A DNA stretch of 64,000 bases from Histophilus somni (GTDB lineage: Bacteria; Pseudomonadota; Gammaproteobacteria; Enterobacterales; Pasteurellaceae). Position numbers and translations under genes: made by a program. The DNA is taken from positions 22,636 to 86,635 of the forward strand of contig NZ_JACHGQ010000009.1 of the NCBI RefSeq assembly GCF_014202395.1, written 5' to 3'. Shown piece after piece: positions 1-11,556 of this stretch. Numbering within the stretch: the first letter of the stretch is position 1; the number at the start of each line of letters is the position of its first letter. Below the pieces are notes generated by a model. That model saw nothing but the letters and a program-made list of their open reading frames with translations, made no database searches and was not told where the DNA came from.

Positions 1-8
1 CATCATAT

Positions 9-725
9 TCAAATGGATTTATGTTGAAAAGTTGCCATGTAATTTGCACTGACATCTTGATTTAACCAAAATTTTCCGGTTAAAAGATTGTAATGATAAC
101 CACAAATATTTTTACAAACTAAATTTGCTTGGTCAGTCCAATGCAGTAACTCAGCCGGTTTGATAAATTTATCATAATCATGTGTTCCTTTCGGTAACAT
201 TTTAAGTATGTATTCTGCACCTAAGACCACTAATGCCCATGCTTTAAATGTGCGATTAATAGTCGAAAAAAATAAGACACCATTCGGTTTTAATAAAGCT
301 CGGCAAGACTGAATGATGGATAAGGGGTCAGGAACATGCTCCAGCATTTCCATACAAGTAATCACATCAAATTTTTCAGCGTAAAGTGCGGTTTGTTTTT
401 GTAAAAATTCTTCAACAGTAATTTGCTGATAATCTATGACCAGTCCTTGTTCCTTGGCATGTAAACGAGCGACTTCAAGAGGAGCAACGGTCATATCAAT
501 TCCTGTTACTATTGCCCCTTGCTTTGCCATAGCCTCAGACAAAATACCGCCACCACACCCCACATCAAGCACTTTTTTTTCCGTTAGTCCGTTAGCTTGC
601 TGTTGGATATATTGTAATCGTGTCGGATTAAGTTGATGAATAGGTTTAAAATCTCCATTCGGATCCCACCAACTTTTTGCCATTTTTTCAAATTTTTCTA
701 ATTCTTGCGGATCAAGATTTTGCAT
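9..725 (-). CDS. ubiG: Ubiquinone biosynthesis O-methyltransferase UbiG
   Basis: SAM-dependent methyltransferase that carries out both O-methylation steps of ubiquinone synthesis. The 238-residue product has the SAM-binding glycine motif VLDVGCGGG at residues 52-60 and the family start [20 protein letters not shown], followed by DPNG. Length is close to the E. coli enzyme (240 residues). The stop codon lies just inside the window, so the gene is complete. It is divergent from gyrA across a gap of about 140 bases. A DNA uptake signal lies inside the gene at 384-392. Family assignment is firm. Confidence 0.95.
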   Translation of the reverse strand: MQNLDPQELEKFEKMAKSWWDPNGDFKPIHQLNPTRLQYIQQQANGLTEKKVLDVGCGGGILSEAMAKQGAIVTGIDMTVAPLEVARLHAKEQGLVIDYQQITVEEFLQKQTALYAEKFDVITCMEMLEHVPDPLSIIQSCRALLKPNGVLFFSTINRTFKAWALVVLGAEYILKMLPKGTHDYDKFIKPAELLHWTDQANLVCKNICGYHYNLLTGKFWLNQDVSANYMATFQHKSI

Positions 726-800
726 TTTTATCAGTCCGTATAGCAGTAAAAAACAATTACGCTATTATTCCTTAACTGCGTTAAAAATTCACTACAAAAT

Positions 801-829
801 TTCGAGAAAATCAGAAGTTATGCTATAAT
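801..829 (+). promoter_or_regulatory. Probable gyrA promoter with extended -10
   Basis: TGCTATAAT is an extended -10 element (TATAAT at 824-829). A weak -35 candidate TTCGAG lies 17 bases upstream. It is 36 bases before the gyrA start codon, which has AGGAA at 854-858. Identified by eye only. Confidence 0.6.
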
Positions 830-864
830 CTCGCCAATTTTTCGTACCTAATTAGGAAATCTCA

Positions 865-3510
865 ATGACTGATTTTACCCCCAACGTTACTCCTGTGAGT
901 ATAGAAGAAGAGCTTAAATCTTCGTATCTTGATTATGCGATGTCTGTAATTGTCGGGCGAGCTTTGCCTGATGTACGTGACGGTTTAAAACCGGTGCATC
1001 GGCGTGTGCTTTTTTCTATGGATCAAAGTAGCAATACTTACAATAAAGCCTACGTAAAATCTGCTCGTGTTGTAGGGGACGTTATCGGTAAATATCATCC
1101 TCACGGTGATAGTGCGGTGTACGATACTATTGTTCGTATGGCACAACCTTTCTCGTTACGCTATATGTTGGTTGATGGTCAAGGTAACTTCGGTTCGGTA
1201 GATGGTGATGCACCGGCTGCAATGCGTTACACCGAAGTGCGTATGCAAAAAATCACCCAAGAATTACTCACCGACTTAGATAAAGAAACAGTGGATTTTT
1301 CGCCAAACTATGATGGAAAAGAAATGATCCCTGATGTCTTGCCAACCAAAATTCCAACATTATTGGTCAATGGTTCTTCTGGTATCGCTGTGGGTATGGC
1401 AACCAATATTCCGCCACATAATTTAAATGAAGTATTGGATGGCTGTTTAGCCTATGTGGATAACGAAGAAATCAGTATTGATGAACTAATGCAGTATATT
1501 CCTGGTCCTGACTTCCCTACTGCCGCTTTAATCAATGGACGTAAAGGAATTGAAGAAGCATACAAAACAGGACGAGGAAAAATCTATGTTCGTGCAAAAG
1601 CGGAAATTGAAACTAACGATAAAGGTCGAGAAACCATTGTTGTTACTGAAATTCCGTATCAAGTCAATAAAGCAAAATTAGTAGAAAAAATTGCGGAACT
1701 CGTGCGTGAAAAGAAAATTGAAGGCATCAGTAATGTACGAGATGTGTCAAATAAAGAGGGTAACCGTGTTGAAGTAGAAGTTAAACGTGATGCAGTCGGT
1801 GAAGTCGTACTTAATAATCTGTATGCCTTAACCCAAATGCAAGTGACGTTTGGGATCAATATGGTTGCCTTGGATCATGGTCAACCAAAGCTATTAAATT
1901 TAAAACAAATCATTGAAGCATTTGTTCGCCATCGCCGTGAAGTTATTACTCGTCGCACTGTATTTGAACTTCGAAAAGCTCGTGAGCGTGCACATATTTT
2001 GGAAGGCTTGGCAATTGCCTTAGCGAATATTGATCCTGTTATTGAATTAATTCGTGCCTCTAAAACCGCTGATGAAGCTCGTATCGGTTTATTATCTCAA
2101 GCTTGGGAATTAGGTAATGTAGCAACAATGCTCAGTGCAACAGGCGTAGATAGTTCTCGTCCGGATAATTTGGCTGATAACTTAGGTATCATCGACGGTA
2201 AATACTATCTTTCCGATGAACAAGCTCGTGCAATCTTAGATTTACGTTTACAACGCTTAACGGGGCTTGAACACGAAAAAATTGTTACTGAATATCAAGA
2301 AATATTAATTGAAATTGGCAAACTTTTACATATTCTAAACAGTGCGGATCGTTTGAAAGAAGTCTTGTGTGAAGAACTGGAAAAAGTAAAAGAAGAATTT
2401 GGTGATGCACGTCGCACTGAAATTACATCGGCATCCGGCGATATTAATTTAGAAGATCTTATTACCCAAGAAGATGTCATTGTTACACTTTCTCATGCAG
2501 GTTATGTAAAATATCAACCGCTTACAGACTATGAGGCACAACGCCGTGGCGGTAAAGGTAAATCTGCAACTAAAATGAAAGATGAAGATTTTATTGAGCG
2601 TTTATTAGTTGCCAATACTCATGACACTATTCTTTGCTTTTCAAGTCGAGGCAGATTATATTGGTTAAAAGTATATCAACTACCGCAAGCAAATCGAGGG
2701 GCTCGTGGTCGTCCTATTGTTAATATTCTCCCATTACAAGAAAATGAACGTATTACAGCAATTCTACCAGTGGCTGCCTATGAAGAGGATAAATTTATCG
2801 TCATGGCAACTGCCGGAGGGCTTGTGAAAAAAATTGCGTTAACCGAATTTAGTCGCCCTCGTTCAAGCGGTATTATTGCACTTAATTTACGTGATGAAGA
2901 TGAATTAATCGGCGTTGATATTACAGATGGTACCAATGAAATCATGCTCTTCTCATCACAAGGTCGAGTAGTTCGTTTTGAGGAAAATGCAGTTCGAGCA
3001 ATGGGACGTTTAGCGACAGGGGTACGAGGTATTAAACTGGCATTAACAAATGATATTTCCGATGATGAAAGTGCGGTAGAAATTGAGGATATTTCTGATG
3101 AGGATACAAAAGAACCTCTTGATCTGAATGTAGATAAAGTGGTGTCATTGGTTATTCCAAAAAATGACGGTGCAATTCTAACCGCTACACAAAATGGTTA
3201 TGGAAAACGTACCGCACTTTCCGAGTATCCAACCAAATCTCGTAATACTAAAGGGGTCATCTCAATTAAAGTCAGTGACAGAAATGGTAAAGTGGTCGCT
3301 GCAACGCAAGTAGAGGAAAATGATCAAATTATGCTGATTACCGATGCTGGTACATTGGTTCGTACGAGAGTGAGTGAAATCAGCATTGTCGGACGCAATA
3401 CTCAAGGTGTTCGACTCATTCGAACAGCGGAAACAGAGCAAGTCGTTAGCTTAGAACGAGTTTGTGATACTGATGAAGATGAAGAAAATATCGATAACGA
3501 TTTTGAATAG
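865..3510 (+). CDS. gyrA: DNA gyrase subunit A
   Basis: Breakage-reunion subunit of type II topoisomerase, which introduces negative supercoils together with GyrB. The 881-residue length is close to E. coli GyrA (875). The N-terminal winged-helix region carries the catalytic Tyr122 in [10 protein letters not shown]. The quinolone-resistance region reads [12 protein letters not shown] with Ser83 and Asp87, the wild-type residues in E. coli numbering. The GyrA box QRRGGKG that starts DNA wrapping by the C-terminal beta-pinwheel is present. The tail is acidic ([14 protein letters not shown]), as in other enterobacterial and Pasteurellaceae GyrA. Single gene with its own promoter and terminator. 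Confidence 0.99.
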   Translation: MTDFTPNVTPVSIEEELKSSYLDYAMSVIVGRALPDVRDGLKPVHRRVLFSMDQSSNTYNKAYVKSARVVGDVIGKYHPHGDSAVYDTIVRMAQPFSLRYMLVDGQGNFGSVDGDAPAAMRYTEVRMQKITQELLTDLDKETVDFSPNYDGKEMIPDVLPTKIPTLLVNGSSGIAVGMATNIPPHNLNEVLDGCLAYVDNEEISIDELMQYIPGPDFPTAALINGRKGIEEAYKTGRGKIYVRAKAEIETNDKGRETIVVTEIPYQVNKAKLVEKIAELVREKKIEGISNVRDVSNKEGNRVEVEVKRDAVGEVVLNNLYALTQMQVTFGINMVALDHGQPKLLNLKQIIEAFVRHRREVITRRTVFELRKARERAHILEGLAIALANIDPVIELIRASKTADEARIGLLSQAWELGNVATMLSATGVDSSRPDNLADNLGIIDGKYYLSDEQARAILDLRLQRLTGLEHEKIVTEYQEILIEIGKLLHILNSADRLKEVLCEELEKVKEEFGDARRTEITSASGDINLEDLITQEDVIVTLSHAGYVKYQPLTDYEAQRRGGKGKSATKMKDEDFIERLLVANTHDTILCFSSRGRLYWLKVYQLPQANRGARGRPIVNILPLQENERITAILPVAAYEEDKFIVMATAGGLVKKIALTEFSRPRSSGIIALNLRDEDELIGVDITDGTNEIMLFSSQGRVVRFEENAVRAMGRLATGVRGIKLALTNDISDDESAVEIEDISDEDTKEPLDLNVDKVVSLVIPKNDGAILTATQNGYGKRTALSEYPTKSRNTKGVISIKVSDRNGKVVAATQVEENDQIMLITDAGTLVRTRVSEISIVGRNTQGVRLIRTAETEQVVSLERVCDTDEDEENIDNDFE

Positions 3511-3536
3511 AGAACAGACTAAATCATCATAATTTC

Positions 3537-3555
3537 AAGGGCGATTATCGCCCTT
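3537..3555 (+). terminator. Rho-independent terminator after gyrA
   Basis: AAGGGCG/CGCCCTT inverted repeat with a five-base loop, followed by a short T-rich tail, 26 bases after the gyrA stop. Confidence 0.75.
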
Positions 3556-3814
3556 TCTTTATGTCAAAAAAATATGACTCTCTACCTTATTTATACCCAC
3601 TTAATATGTGCTTTTTTAGCTTGGCATTACTGATTATTCGAGGGCTGATACAAATGGATAATAAATCAGCAAAAATACTCAATCCGCTATTTTTTCCTGA
3701 TTTACTCTGTCTAAGTGCGGTCGTTTTTTCTCGGATTTTTTCATAATTGAAAAATCAATAAAATATGTCATTATTTAATCCCTCATTTCTCTACAAAAAA
3801 GCTATTTTCCCTTT
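3556..3814. other. Intergenic spacer, no gene supported
   Basis: AT-rich spacer between gyrA and the PhnA-like gene. A 61-codon reading frame starting at 3561 has no recognisable similarity or ribosome binding site and is not called. The spacer contains one uptake signal (3713-3721). Confidence 0.5.
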
Positions 3815-3842
3815 TTGGTAAAGCGAATTTTTTTGCTATACT
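3815..3842 (+). promoter_or_regulatory. Probable promoter of the PhnA-like gene
   Basis: TTGGTA as -35 and an extended -10 TGCTATACT with TATACT at 3837-3842, spacer 16. The start codon follows 29 bases later. Pattern match by eye. Confidence 0.5.
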
Positions 3843-3871
3843 CGAGCACTGCTTTTATTAGGAGAAACAAT

Positions 3872-4198
3872 ATGGAACAAATGCCGAATTGCCCAAAATG
3901 TCAGGGTGAATACGTATATCACGACACAATTAATTTTATTTGTCCTGACTGTGGAAATGAATGGACTGACAATGAAATTGAACAACAAGACGAAGATCAA
4001 CTCATCGTAAAAGATAGCAATGGAAATATATTAACTAATGGCGATGATGTGCTTTTAATTAAGGATTTAAAATTAAAAGGATCTTCAGAAGTACTAAAAA
4101 AAGGCACAAAGTACAAAAATATTCGTTTAGTAACAGGTGATCATAATGTTGACTGCGGCAAATTATTACTAAAATCTGAATTTTTAAAGAAAGCTTAA
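3872..4198 (+). CDS. phnA: PhnA/YjdM-family zinc-ribbon protein
   Basis: Protein of 108 residues (E. coli YjdM/PhnA has 111). An N-terminal zinc ribbon carries two CxxC pairs (CPKC and CPDC) within the first 35 residues, and a C-terminal SH3-like PhnA domain follows ([20 protein letters not shown]). I chose the ATG preceded by AGGAG at 3860-3864. An upstream in-frame ATG at 3815 would overlap the promoter and lacks a good ribosome binding site. The name phnA is historical. The E. coli protein is not a proven phosphonate enzyme, and the cellular role is unknown. Confidence 0.9.
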   Translation: MEQMPNCPKCQGEYVYHDTINFICPDCGNEWTDNEIEQQDEDQLIVKDSNGNILTNGDDVLLIKDLKLKGSSEVLKKGTKYKNIRLVTGDHNVDCGKLLLKSEFLKKA

Positions 4199-4234
4199 AT
4201 TATAACTATCATGTTTATCTAAATTGGAGTTGTT

Positions 4235-5452
4235 ATGAAAAATAAAATTCTCGGCAGTGCATTAATGATCGCCGGCACAACTATAGGTGCAGGTATGTTA
4301 GCTATGCCATTAACCTCAGCCGGCATGGGGTTTTCCATGACGTTAGTTCTACTCGCAGGATTATGGTTATTATTAACCTATACCGGCTTGTTGTTTATGG
4401 AAGTTTATCAAACTGCAAAAGAAAAAGATGTCGGCGTTGCAACTCTTGCAGAACAATATTTCGGTTTAACCGGACGTTTTTTGGCAACTATTAGCTTGCT
4501 TGTTCTGCTCTATGCTTTACTTGCCGCTTATATTACCGGTGGCGGCTCTCTTTTATCAGGCCTTTTAACGGGTATTGGTGATGAAAAACAAACTTCTCAA
4601 ATCTCAATATTACTCTTTACCCTAATTTTAGGTGCATTTGTTGTGATTGGTATTAAAGGGGTTGACGGCTTAACCCGTCTCTTATTTATCGGAAAAATCA
4701 TTGGCTTTATTGCGGTCTTATTAATGATGTTACCAAAGGCAAAATTAGAAAACCTAGGGGCAATTCCTTTAGATAATCTATTGGTTATTTCTGCAATTCC
4801 AATTTTCTTTACCTCTTTTGGCTTCCACGTCATTATGGGGAGTATCAATAGCTACCTTGATGCAGATATTCGTAAAATCCGTTTAGCCATTATTATTGGA
4901 ACGTTAATTCCATTATTTGCCTATTTATTATGGCAATTCGCAACACATGGCGTATTAAGTCAAACTCAATTTGTTAGCCTATTAAAACAAGATCCGACCC
5001 TAAATGGATTAGTAAAAGCGACTAGTCAAATTACTGGAAGTAGCCTATTAGGTGAGGTAGTTCGCCTATTCTCATCTCTTGCATTAATTACTTCTTTCTT
5101 AGGTGTTGCAATGGGAATTTTTGAAGGGGTTGGTGATCTATTAAAACGTATTAATCTGCCGACCAATCGCCCGATACTGGCACTCTTAACTTTTATTCCG
5201 CCACTAGCCTTTGCTCTATTCTATCCAAACGGTTTTATCACCGCACTAGGTTATGCCGGCATTTTATTTGCCTTCTATGGGCTACTTCTTCCCGTTGCTT
5301 TAGCTTGGAAAGCTCGTCAGTTGCATCCCAACCTACCTTATAGAGTCGCTGGCGGTAATCTTGCATTAGTCATCGCATTTATTATGGGCATCGTTATTAT
5401 CGTTATCCCGTTCTTAATGCAAGAAGGTATCCTTCCTACTGTTGCCGGATAA
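4235..5452 (+). CDS. tyrP: Tyrosine-specific transport protein (HAAAP family)
   Basis: Inner-membrane proton-coupled aromatic amino acid permease of about 11 transmembrane segments. The 405-residue length matches E. coli TyrP (403). The N-terminus has the family signature GTTIGAGMLAMP in the first membrane segment. Hydrophobic segments alternate with short loops to the end. It lies 36 bases after the PhnA-like gene with no terminator between, so the two may be co-transcribed. Tyrosine is more likely than tryptophan as substrate by overall likeness to TyrP, but this cannot be proven from sequence. Confidence 0.88.
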   Translation: MKNKILGSALMIAGTTIGAGMLAMPLTSAGMGFSMTLVLLAGLWLLLTYTGLLFMEVYQTAKEKDVGVATLAEQYFGLTGRFLATISLLVLLYALLAAYITGGGSLLSGLLTGIGDEKQTSQISILLFTLILGAFVVIGIKGVDGLTRLLFIGKIIGFIAVLLMMLPKAKLENLGAIPLDNLLVISAIPIFFTSFGFHVIMGSINSYLDADIRKIRLAIIIGTLIPLFAYLLWQFATHGVLSQTQFVSLLKQDPTLNGLVKATSQITGSSLLGEVVRLFSSLALITSFLGVAMGIFEGVGDLLKRINLPTNRPILALLTFIPPLAFALFYPNGFITALGYAGILFAFYGLLLPVALAWKARQLHPNLPYRVAGGNLALVIAFIMGIVIIVIPFLMQEGILPTVAG

Positions 5453-5457
5453 ATTAA

Positions 5458-5495
5458 AAAGAGCGGTTAAATTTTTATAAATTCAACCGCTCTTT
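5458..5495. terminator. Bidirectional terminator between tyrP and murA
   Basis: Eleven-base stem AAAGAGCGGTT/AACCGCTCTTT with A-rich and T-rich flanks on each side. It lies between the convergent genes tyrP and murA. Confidence 0.8.
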
Positions 5496-5562
5496 CTATT
5501 AAATTTTAAAAATAATGCCTCACAATTCATATTATGAAGTGTTACGTTTATCTAAAAGCAAT

Positions 5563-6840
<1,278 letters not shown>

Positions 6841-6856
6841 TTACTTCCTACTTATG

Positions 6857-7108
6857 CTACATATTCAATAAACGATCACGCTTCCACCGTTCAGTACTGA
6901 ATGTTTTTATTGTTAACGCATGAATCGCACCGGATTTAAAATGTGCCATTAAAGGTGCATAAATAGTTTGCTGTTGTTTTAGTCTGGACAGTTGTGCAAT
7001 TTCATCGTTTACAACAATGACACCAAAATGTGCATTTTCGCCCTGAACATATACTTCATCGAGATTCAATGCTTCCTTTAAAATTTGCTCAATTTGCTGA
7101 GTTTCCAT
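6857..7108 (-). CDS. ibaG: BolA-family protein IbaG
   Basis: Small BolA-like protein of 83 residues, expected to partner a monothiol glutaredoxin in iron-sulphur handling and acid-stress response. The C-terminal half holds the BolA core with conserved histidines (MAHFKSGAIHALTIKTFS). It sits between mlaB and murA, as in E. coli (yrbA). Gaps to both neighbours are under 20 bases, so it is almost certainly in the same operon. Confidence 0.92.
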   Translation of the reverse strand: METQQIEQILKEALNLDEVYVQGENAHFGVIVVNDEIAQLSRLKQQQTIYAPLMAHFKSGAIHALTIKTFSTERWKRDRLLNM

Positions 7109-7120
7109 TAATATTTTCCA

Positions 7121-7453
7121 CTATTGTAAAAAAGGCTTAAGCCAATCAGATAAGCCAAAAAGATCTGCCAAAATTTCCAATTGAATTGGGGCATTATGAA
7201 TTTTTTGTGAACTTACTTGTTTTTCAAGCTCATTAATAAAATCACCTAGCAAAGCAAAACCAGCACTATCAATGCGATTAACTTCACTGAGCTCCCAAAC
7301 AAGTTGCTGACCAACAAGCTCCGCACTTGATAAAAGTTCATCACGTTGTTGCAAAAAAGGAAGCAATGTATCTCGTGATAACGCTCCCATAATTCGGAGC
7401 GTTATCTTATCACTATTTTTTTCTAATGCCCAATTCAGATTGTTCTTTTTCAT
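7121..7453 (-). CDS. mlaB: Lipid asymmetry protein MlaB (STAS domain)
   Basis: Cytoplasmic STAS-domain subunit of the MlaFEDB ABC complex, which regulates and stabilises the ATPase MlaF. The 110-residue product has the STAS core around VNRIDSAGFALLGDFI. The conserved serine after the aspartate (Asp-Ser) matches the position phosphorylated in anti-sigma antagonists and important in MlaB. It lies 3 bases after mlaC. The family is divergent, so position in the operon supports the call. Confidence 0.88.
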   Translation of the reverse strand: MKKNNLNWALEKNSDKITLRIMGALSRDTLLPFLQQRDELLSSAELVGQQLVWELSEVNRIDSAGFALLGDFINELEKQVSSQKIHNAPIQLEILADLFGLSDWLKPFLQ

Positions 7454-7456
7454 ACG

Positions 7457-8086
7457 TTATTTACTACTAATAATAATTGGTTGTTTAGAAAATTCTTCCA
7501 TCTCATCAATCAAAGTTTCTATACCTTTTTTGCGTAAAATAGGTAACCATTCCTGTCTTGTTGAGTGAACCGTACTCACGCCGTTAGCGGACATATCATA
7601 CACTTGCCACTTACCTGATTTACTGTTCTTACGCCAATAAAACTCTAAATCAATAGGTGCAACATTGCCGCTTTGCAGTATTTTAACCGGCACATTCATT
7701 TGATCTGCCGTTACATTAATCGGCTTTAATACACTAATTTTCTGATTACTATAAAGCGTCAATGCTTTGGCATATTGATATTCGATAAATTTATCAAATA
7801 CCGCAAAGAATTTTGCACGTTGTTCCGGTGATGTTGATTTAAAATAAGGCCCTAACACTAAAGATCCTGCATAATTTACATGAGCATAGGGCATGAGTCC
7901 TTGACGTACGATAGTACGCAAATAATTAGGATCTTGTTTAATCTTACTTTGGTTAGTATCAATGGCTTTAAATAAACGCTCAGATACATCAAGCGTTAGT
8001 TCATAAGGTGTTTCTTCCGCCATGGCTTGTACAGCAAAAAGTGCGGTCATTGCCACAATTATTTTAAAAAATAGTTTTTTTAACAT
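7457..8086 (-). CDS. mlaC: Periplasmic phospholipid-binding protein MlaC
   Basis: Soluble periplasmic shuttle that carries phospholipids between the outer-membrane MlaA-porin complex and the inner-membrane MlaFEDB complex. The 209-residue product has a clear signal peptide (basic MLKKLFFK, hydrophobic core, cleavage after AMA at residues 21-23). The Tol_Tol_Ttg2 fold follows, with GLMPYAHVNYAGSLVLGPYF and the C-terminal GVSTVHSTRQEW. It lies between mlaD and mlaB. An uptake signal at 8039-8047 falls in the signal-peptide coding region. Confidence 0.93.
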   Translation of the reverse strand: MLKKLFFKIIVAMTALFAVQAMAEETPYELTLDVSERLFKAIDTNQSKIKQDPNYLRTIVRQGLMPYAHVNYAGSLVLGPYFKSTSPEQRAKFFAVFDKFIEYQYAKALTLYSNQKISVLKPINVTADQMNVPVKILQSGNVAPIDLEFYWRKNSKSGKWQVYDMSANGVSTVHSTRQEWLPILRKKGIETLIDEMEEFSKQPIIISSK

Positions 8087-8121
8087 AAATATTAGCTCCT
8101 AAATCTACAGTGTATGAAAAA

Positions 8122-8628
8122 TTATTGAACATCCGGTTCCAATTGCTTTTGAGTACTTTTATTCTCTTTGCTGCCATATAAGAATTGCCCGACAAGATCC
8201 TCCAATACCATAGCTGATTTAGTATCTACAATACGACTTCCCTCTTTTAACATGGAAGTTTCACCATCATCAAATCCAACGCTAAGGGAAATATACTGCT
8301 CACCCAACAAACCTGAGGTTTTAATTGATAATGAACTGTTATCCGGAATTTCATTGTACTTTTCATCTATGGCAATTTTAACCAACGGTAAATAGGTTTG
8401 ATGATCAAGTTCAATTGATGATACTCTGCCTATTACAACACCACCAACTTTCAAAGGTGCTCTTACTTTAAGTCCGCCGATGTTATCAAAAACAGCATAA
8501 ACTTGATAAGATTTTGCTTGATTAAACCCTTGTATATTCGCAACTCTTAATCCAAGAAAAACCAATGCCCCAATACCAATTAATAAAAATAATCCCACCC
8601 AAAATTCATGTTTAACTGTTTGTCTCAT
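8122..8628 (-). CDS. mlaD: Lipid transport protein MlaD (MCE domain)
   Basis: Inner-membrane anchored periplasmic MCE protein that forms a hexameric ring on the MlaFEB transporter. The 168-residue product has one N-terminal membrane segment (about residues 11-29). A single MCE domain follows, with YAVFDNIGGLKVRAPLKVGG and the pore-loop region around TSGLLGEQYISL. Length is close to E. coli MlaD (183). It lies 31 bases after mlaE. Confidence 0.95.
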   Translation of the reverse strand: MRQTVKHEFWVGLFLLIGIGALVFLGLRVANIQGFNQAKSYQVYAVFDNIGGLKVRAPLKVGGVVIGRVSSIELDHQTYLPLVKIAIDEKYNEIPDNSSLSIKTSGLLGEQYISLSVGFDDGETSMLKEGSRIVDTKSAMVLEDLVGQFLYGSKENKSTQKQLEPDVQ

Positions 8629-8659
8629 AAAAAATCCTTAATTTTCTACCGCACTTTAT

Positions 8660-9445
8660 TTATGAACCTGCACCAAACATCAACGCTGTTAGTACAAAAT
8701 CCAATCCTAAAACAACAAGAGAAGCATGCACCACCGTTTTCGTTGTCGCTTTACTAATTCCCTCTGATGTCGGAATACAATCATAGCCGTTGAATAATGC
8801 AATCCAAACAACAGCGATGGCAAAACATAAACTCTTAATAAAACCGTTTAATAAATCATATCCCCAGCTAACGGAGTTTTGCATCACAGACCAAAAACTC
8901 CCTGCATCCACACCTTTCCAATCCACACCGACTAAAGAACCGCCCCAAATACCGATTGCGGTAAAAATAACGGCAAGAATGGGCATAGAAATCACACCTG
9001 CCCAAAAACGAGGTGAAATAACTCGACGCAAAGGATCAACTGCCATCATTTCTAAGCTGGATAACTGCTCTGTTGCTTTCATTAAACCTATTTCAGCCGT
9101 AAGAGCTGAACCGGCTCGACCAGCGAATAAAAGTGCGGTTACAACAGGGCCTAATTCTCGTAACAATGATAATGCAACTAATTGTCCAAGACTTGTTTCT
9201 GCGGAAAAATCCACTAACACCACATACCCTTGCAACCCCAACACCATGCCAATAAATAAACCCGATAACATGATGATTAACAAAGATTGTACACCTAATA
9301 CATAAAGTTGTTTAATGAGTAAAGGGAAATGCTTCCTCATCTGTTGTTTCCCAACCAATGCACCAAAAAGCATAAAACCGGCTCGCCCTAAAGAACGACA
9401 AAAATCCATTCCCCATCTACCTAAAGATGAAATAACTCGGATCAT
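8660..9445 (-). CDS. mlaE: Lipid asymmetry permease MlaE
   Basis: Integral permease subunit of the Mla phospholipid ABC transporter. The 261 residues carry about five to six hydrophobic segments and the MlaE/YrbE family core [19 protein letters not shown], followed by TAEIG. Its start codon overlaps the end of mlaF by four bases, so translation is coupled. An uptake signal is present at 9131-9139. Confidence 0.96.
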   Translation of the reverse strand: MIRVISSLGRWGMDFCRSLGRAGFMLFGALVGKQQMRKHFPLLIKQLYVLGVQSLLIIMLSGLFIGMVLGLQGYVVLVDFSAETSLGQLVALSLLRELGPVVTALLFAGRAGSALTAEIGLMKATEQLSSLEMMAVDPLRRVISPRFWAGVISMPILAVIFTAIGIWGGSLVGVDWKGVDAGSFWSVMQNSVSWGYDLLNGFIKSLCFAIAVVWIALFNGYDCIPTSEGISKATTKTVVHASLVVLGLDFVLTALMFGAGS

Positions 9446-10236
9446 GAAAACAACTCCTGTACATAGTCTTGTGCAGGAAAATGAAAATGAACAGGTCCAT
9501 CTTCCTTACCTTGAATAAATTGCACAACTTGCGGATCTCGGCTTTGTAAAAGTTGCTCCGCACTTCCTTCAGCGATCACTCTTTTATCTGCAATAATATA
9601 CGCATAATCCGCAATACTTAATACTTCCTGCACATCATGAGAAACCACAATTGAAGTTAATCGCAACGCTTCATTTAAACGTTTAATTAAGCTAATAATC
9701 ACTCCCATACTAATGGGATCTTGCCCTGCAAAAGGCTCATCGTACATGATTAACTCCGGATCAAGTGCAATGGTGCGAGCTAATGCGGCTCGTCTTGCCA
9801 TACCGCCTGACAATTCCGACGGCATTAAATTTGCCGCACCACGCAACCCCACAGCTTCCAATTTCATCAACACAATTTGACGAATAAGTTTTTCCGGTAA
9901 ATGTGTATGCTCTCGAATAGGAAAAGCGACATTATCAAAAGTTGATAAATCGGTAAATAATGCGCCGGACTGAAATAACATTCCTATGCGTTGACGAACT
10001 CGATATAACTCACTATTGGACATTTTACAAATATCTTGCTCATCAAACAAAATTTCGCCTTTTTCAGGTTGAAGTTGTCCTCCAATCAGTTTTAGCAACG
10101 TGGTTTTACCAATGCCTGACGGCCCCATAATTGCAGTAATTTTGCCTTGCTGTACCTGCAAATTGAGATTGTCATAAATAATTCGATTACCTCGCTTAAA
10201 AGTTAGGTTTCTGACTTCTATTAAAGGTCTTGTCAT
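9442..10236 (-). CDS. mlaF: Lipid asymmetry ABC ATPase MlaF
   Basis: Cytoplasmic ATPase of the Mla system that maintains outer-membrane lipid asymmetry. The 264 residues include Walker A GPSGIGKT (residues 38-45), the ABC signature LSGGM, Walker [14 protein letters not shown] and the switch histidine in VVSHD. It is the first gene of the operon mlaF-mlaE-mlaD-mlaC-mlaB-ibaG-murA. It is divergent from lptC across about 230 bases. Confidence 0.97.
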   Translation of the reverse strand: MTRPLIEVRNLTFKRGNRIIYDNLNLQVQQGKITAIMGPSGIGKTTLLKLIGGQLQPEKGEILFDEQDICKMSNSELYRVRQRIGMLFQSGALFTDLSTFDNVAFPIREHTHLPEKLIRQIVLMKLEAVGLRGAANLMPSELSGGMARRAALARTIALDPELIMYDEPFAGQDPISMGVIISLIKRLNEALRLTSIVVSHDVQEVLSIADYAYIIADKRVIAEGSAEQLLQSRDPQVVQFIQGKEDGPVHFHFPAQDYVQELFS

Positions 10237-10418
10237 AGTTTCTTCATTACTCTACTTATATTTGTACAAAATGAGATCGGATATTCCACGAATTTCCGGT
10301 CATTGTCAAATTAAATTATGATGATTTTCAACCGCACAATCCAACGCACAATCCAAACGAGATGTCTAAGTTAACACCCCAGACTTTAATAGATTATTAC
10401 ATGCTTTTTTAAAAACTA

Positions 10419-10427
10419 TGCTATGAT
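10419..10427 (+). promoter_or_regulatory. Extended -10 element upstream of lptC
   Basis: TGCTATGAT, with TATGAT at 10422-10427, 41 bases before the preferred lptC start. No convincing -35 was found at 16-18 bases, as is common with extended -10 promoters. This element overlaps an in-frame ATG at 10423, which argues against that ATG as the start. Confidence 0.5.
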
Positions 10428-10467
10428 TACGCAATTTTTGTCAAACACAAAACAATATAAGGATTTT

Positions 10468-11043
10468 ATGCATATTCGCTGGAATATTATTTTATCGGTG
10501 ATAGCTCTTGTTTTACTCGCTTGGTTTTATACTTTACAGCCAAATGATAATGAACTCAGTCAGCTTATAAAGTCAAATACACAGCCGGAATACATAGGAG
10601 AAAAGATGTCAACCTCTGTTTTTTCGCCAACAGGAAAAAAACAATATTTAGCGACAGCAGATAAAATTGAACACTACAATGAGGATAGACGCACAGAATT
10701 TCACCAACCACTGGTCTATTTATTTGATATTGATGATGAAAAATTCGGTAAGCAAAGTTGGAAATTAAGTGCTAAAAAAGCTAAATTAACAAAAAATAAT
10801 ATGCTTTATCTTGATGGTAACGTTATTGCAGAAACTTTATTGGATAATGCTAAATTACAACGAGTTATGACTGAAAGTGCGGTAGTAAATTTAACTACTC
10901 AAGACATCACCTCTGACACGATGGTTACTATAAAAGGTCAAAATTTCAGCTCCACAGGCTTAAAACTGACCGGAAATTTACAACAACAAATTGCAACCTT
11001 AAAAGAACAGGTAAAAACCCATTATGAAATCAACAACAAATAA
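10468..11043 (+). CDS. lptC: LPS export protein LptC
   Basis: Bitopic inner-membrane protein that takes LPS from LptB2FG and passes it to LptA. From the chosen ATG, preceded by AAGGA, the protein has 191 residues, exactly the E. coli length. It has one N-terminal membrane segment (about residues 6-24) and a beta-jellyroll periplasmic domain. The longer 206-codon frame would start inside the likely promoter. The 3' end overlaps lptA by 20 bases. kdsD and kdsC, which precede lptC in E. coli, are not here. Confidence 0.92.
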   Translation: MHIRWNIILSVIALVLLAWFYTLQPNDNELSQLIKSNTQPEYIGEKMSTSVFSPTGKKQYLATADKIEHYNEDRRTEFHQPLVYLFDIDDEKFGKQSWKLSAKKAKLTKNNMLYLDGNVIAETLLDNAKLQRVMTESAVVNLTTQDITSDTMVTIKGQNFSSTGLKLTGNLQQQIATLKEQVKTHYEINNK

Positions 11044-11542
11044 GTATTTATTAATTACCGCACTTATGATGACTTCAATATCAGCTTTAGCCCTAAAAGA
11101 TGATACAAATCAACCGATAGATATCGTATCTGACCATCAATCCCTTGATATGGAAAACTCTGTGGTAACTTTTACAAATAACGTAGTCATTAAACAAGGG
11201 TCAATTTTAATTAAAGCGAATAAAGTCGTTATTACTCGCCCAACAGAAAAATCCAATAAAAAAGAAACTGTTGAGGCTTTCGGTAATCCGGTTCTCTTTA
11301 ATCAATTACTTGATAATGGAAAACCTGTTCAGGGCAAGGCGAATAAAATCCACTATGATCTCAGTGCCGAATTTTTAACTTTAACGGGTAATGCGGAATT
11401 AAAGCAACTGGATAGCAAAATTAACGGTGAAAAGATCACCTATGATGTCAAGAAACAACAACTCAAAGCAAATGGAGCCGGAACATCCAGAGTAAAAACA
11501 GTATTAATTCCGACTCAATTCAATAATCAACACAAGAAGTAA
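11024..11542 (+). CDS. lptA: Periplasmic LPS-bridge protein LptA
   Basis: Periplasmic OstA-fold protein that forms the LPS bridge between inner and outer membranes. The 172 residues begin with a signal peptide (hydrophobic core YLLITALMMTSISALA). The jellyroll domain follows (PIDIVSDHQSLDMENSVVTF, FTNNVVIKQGSILIKANKV). Its start lies within the end of lptC, so translation is probably coupled. An uptake signal overlaps the signal-peptide coding sequence (11057-11065). Confidence 0.95.
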   Translation: MKSTTNKYLLITALMMTSISALALKDDTNQPIDIVSDHQSLDMENSVVTFTNNVVIKQGSILIKANKVVITRPTEKSNKKETVEAFGNPVLFNQLLDNGKPVQGKANKIHYDLSAEFLTLTGNAELKQLDSKINGEKITYDVKKQQLKANGAGTSRVKTVLIPTQFNNQHKK

Positions 11543-11556
11543 CCGGGTAAATTAAT

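Noticed and set aside
1141..1260. Quinolone-resistance change in gyrA
   Set aside because: Ser83 and Asp87 are both the sensitive residues, so no resistance is predicted from this gene.
3561..3746. 61-codon plus-strand frame after gyrA
   Set aside because: No ribosome binding site, no recognisable family. It starts inside the tail of the gyrA terminator and contains an uptake signal.
8790..9305. 171-codon plus-strand frame opposite mlaE
   Set aside because: Antisense shadow of a conserved membrane permease gene. No support beyond openness.
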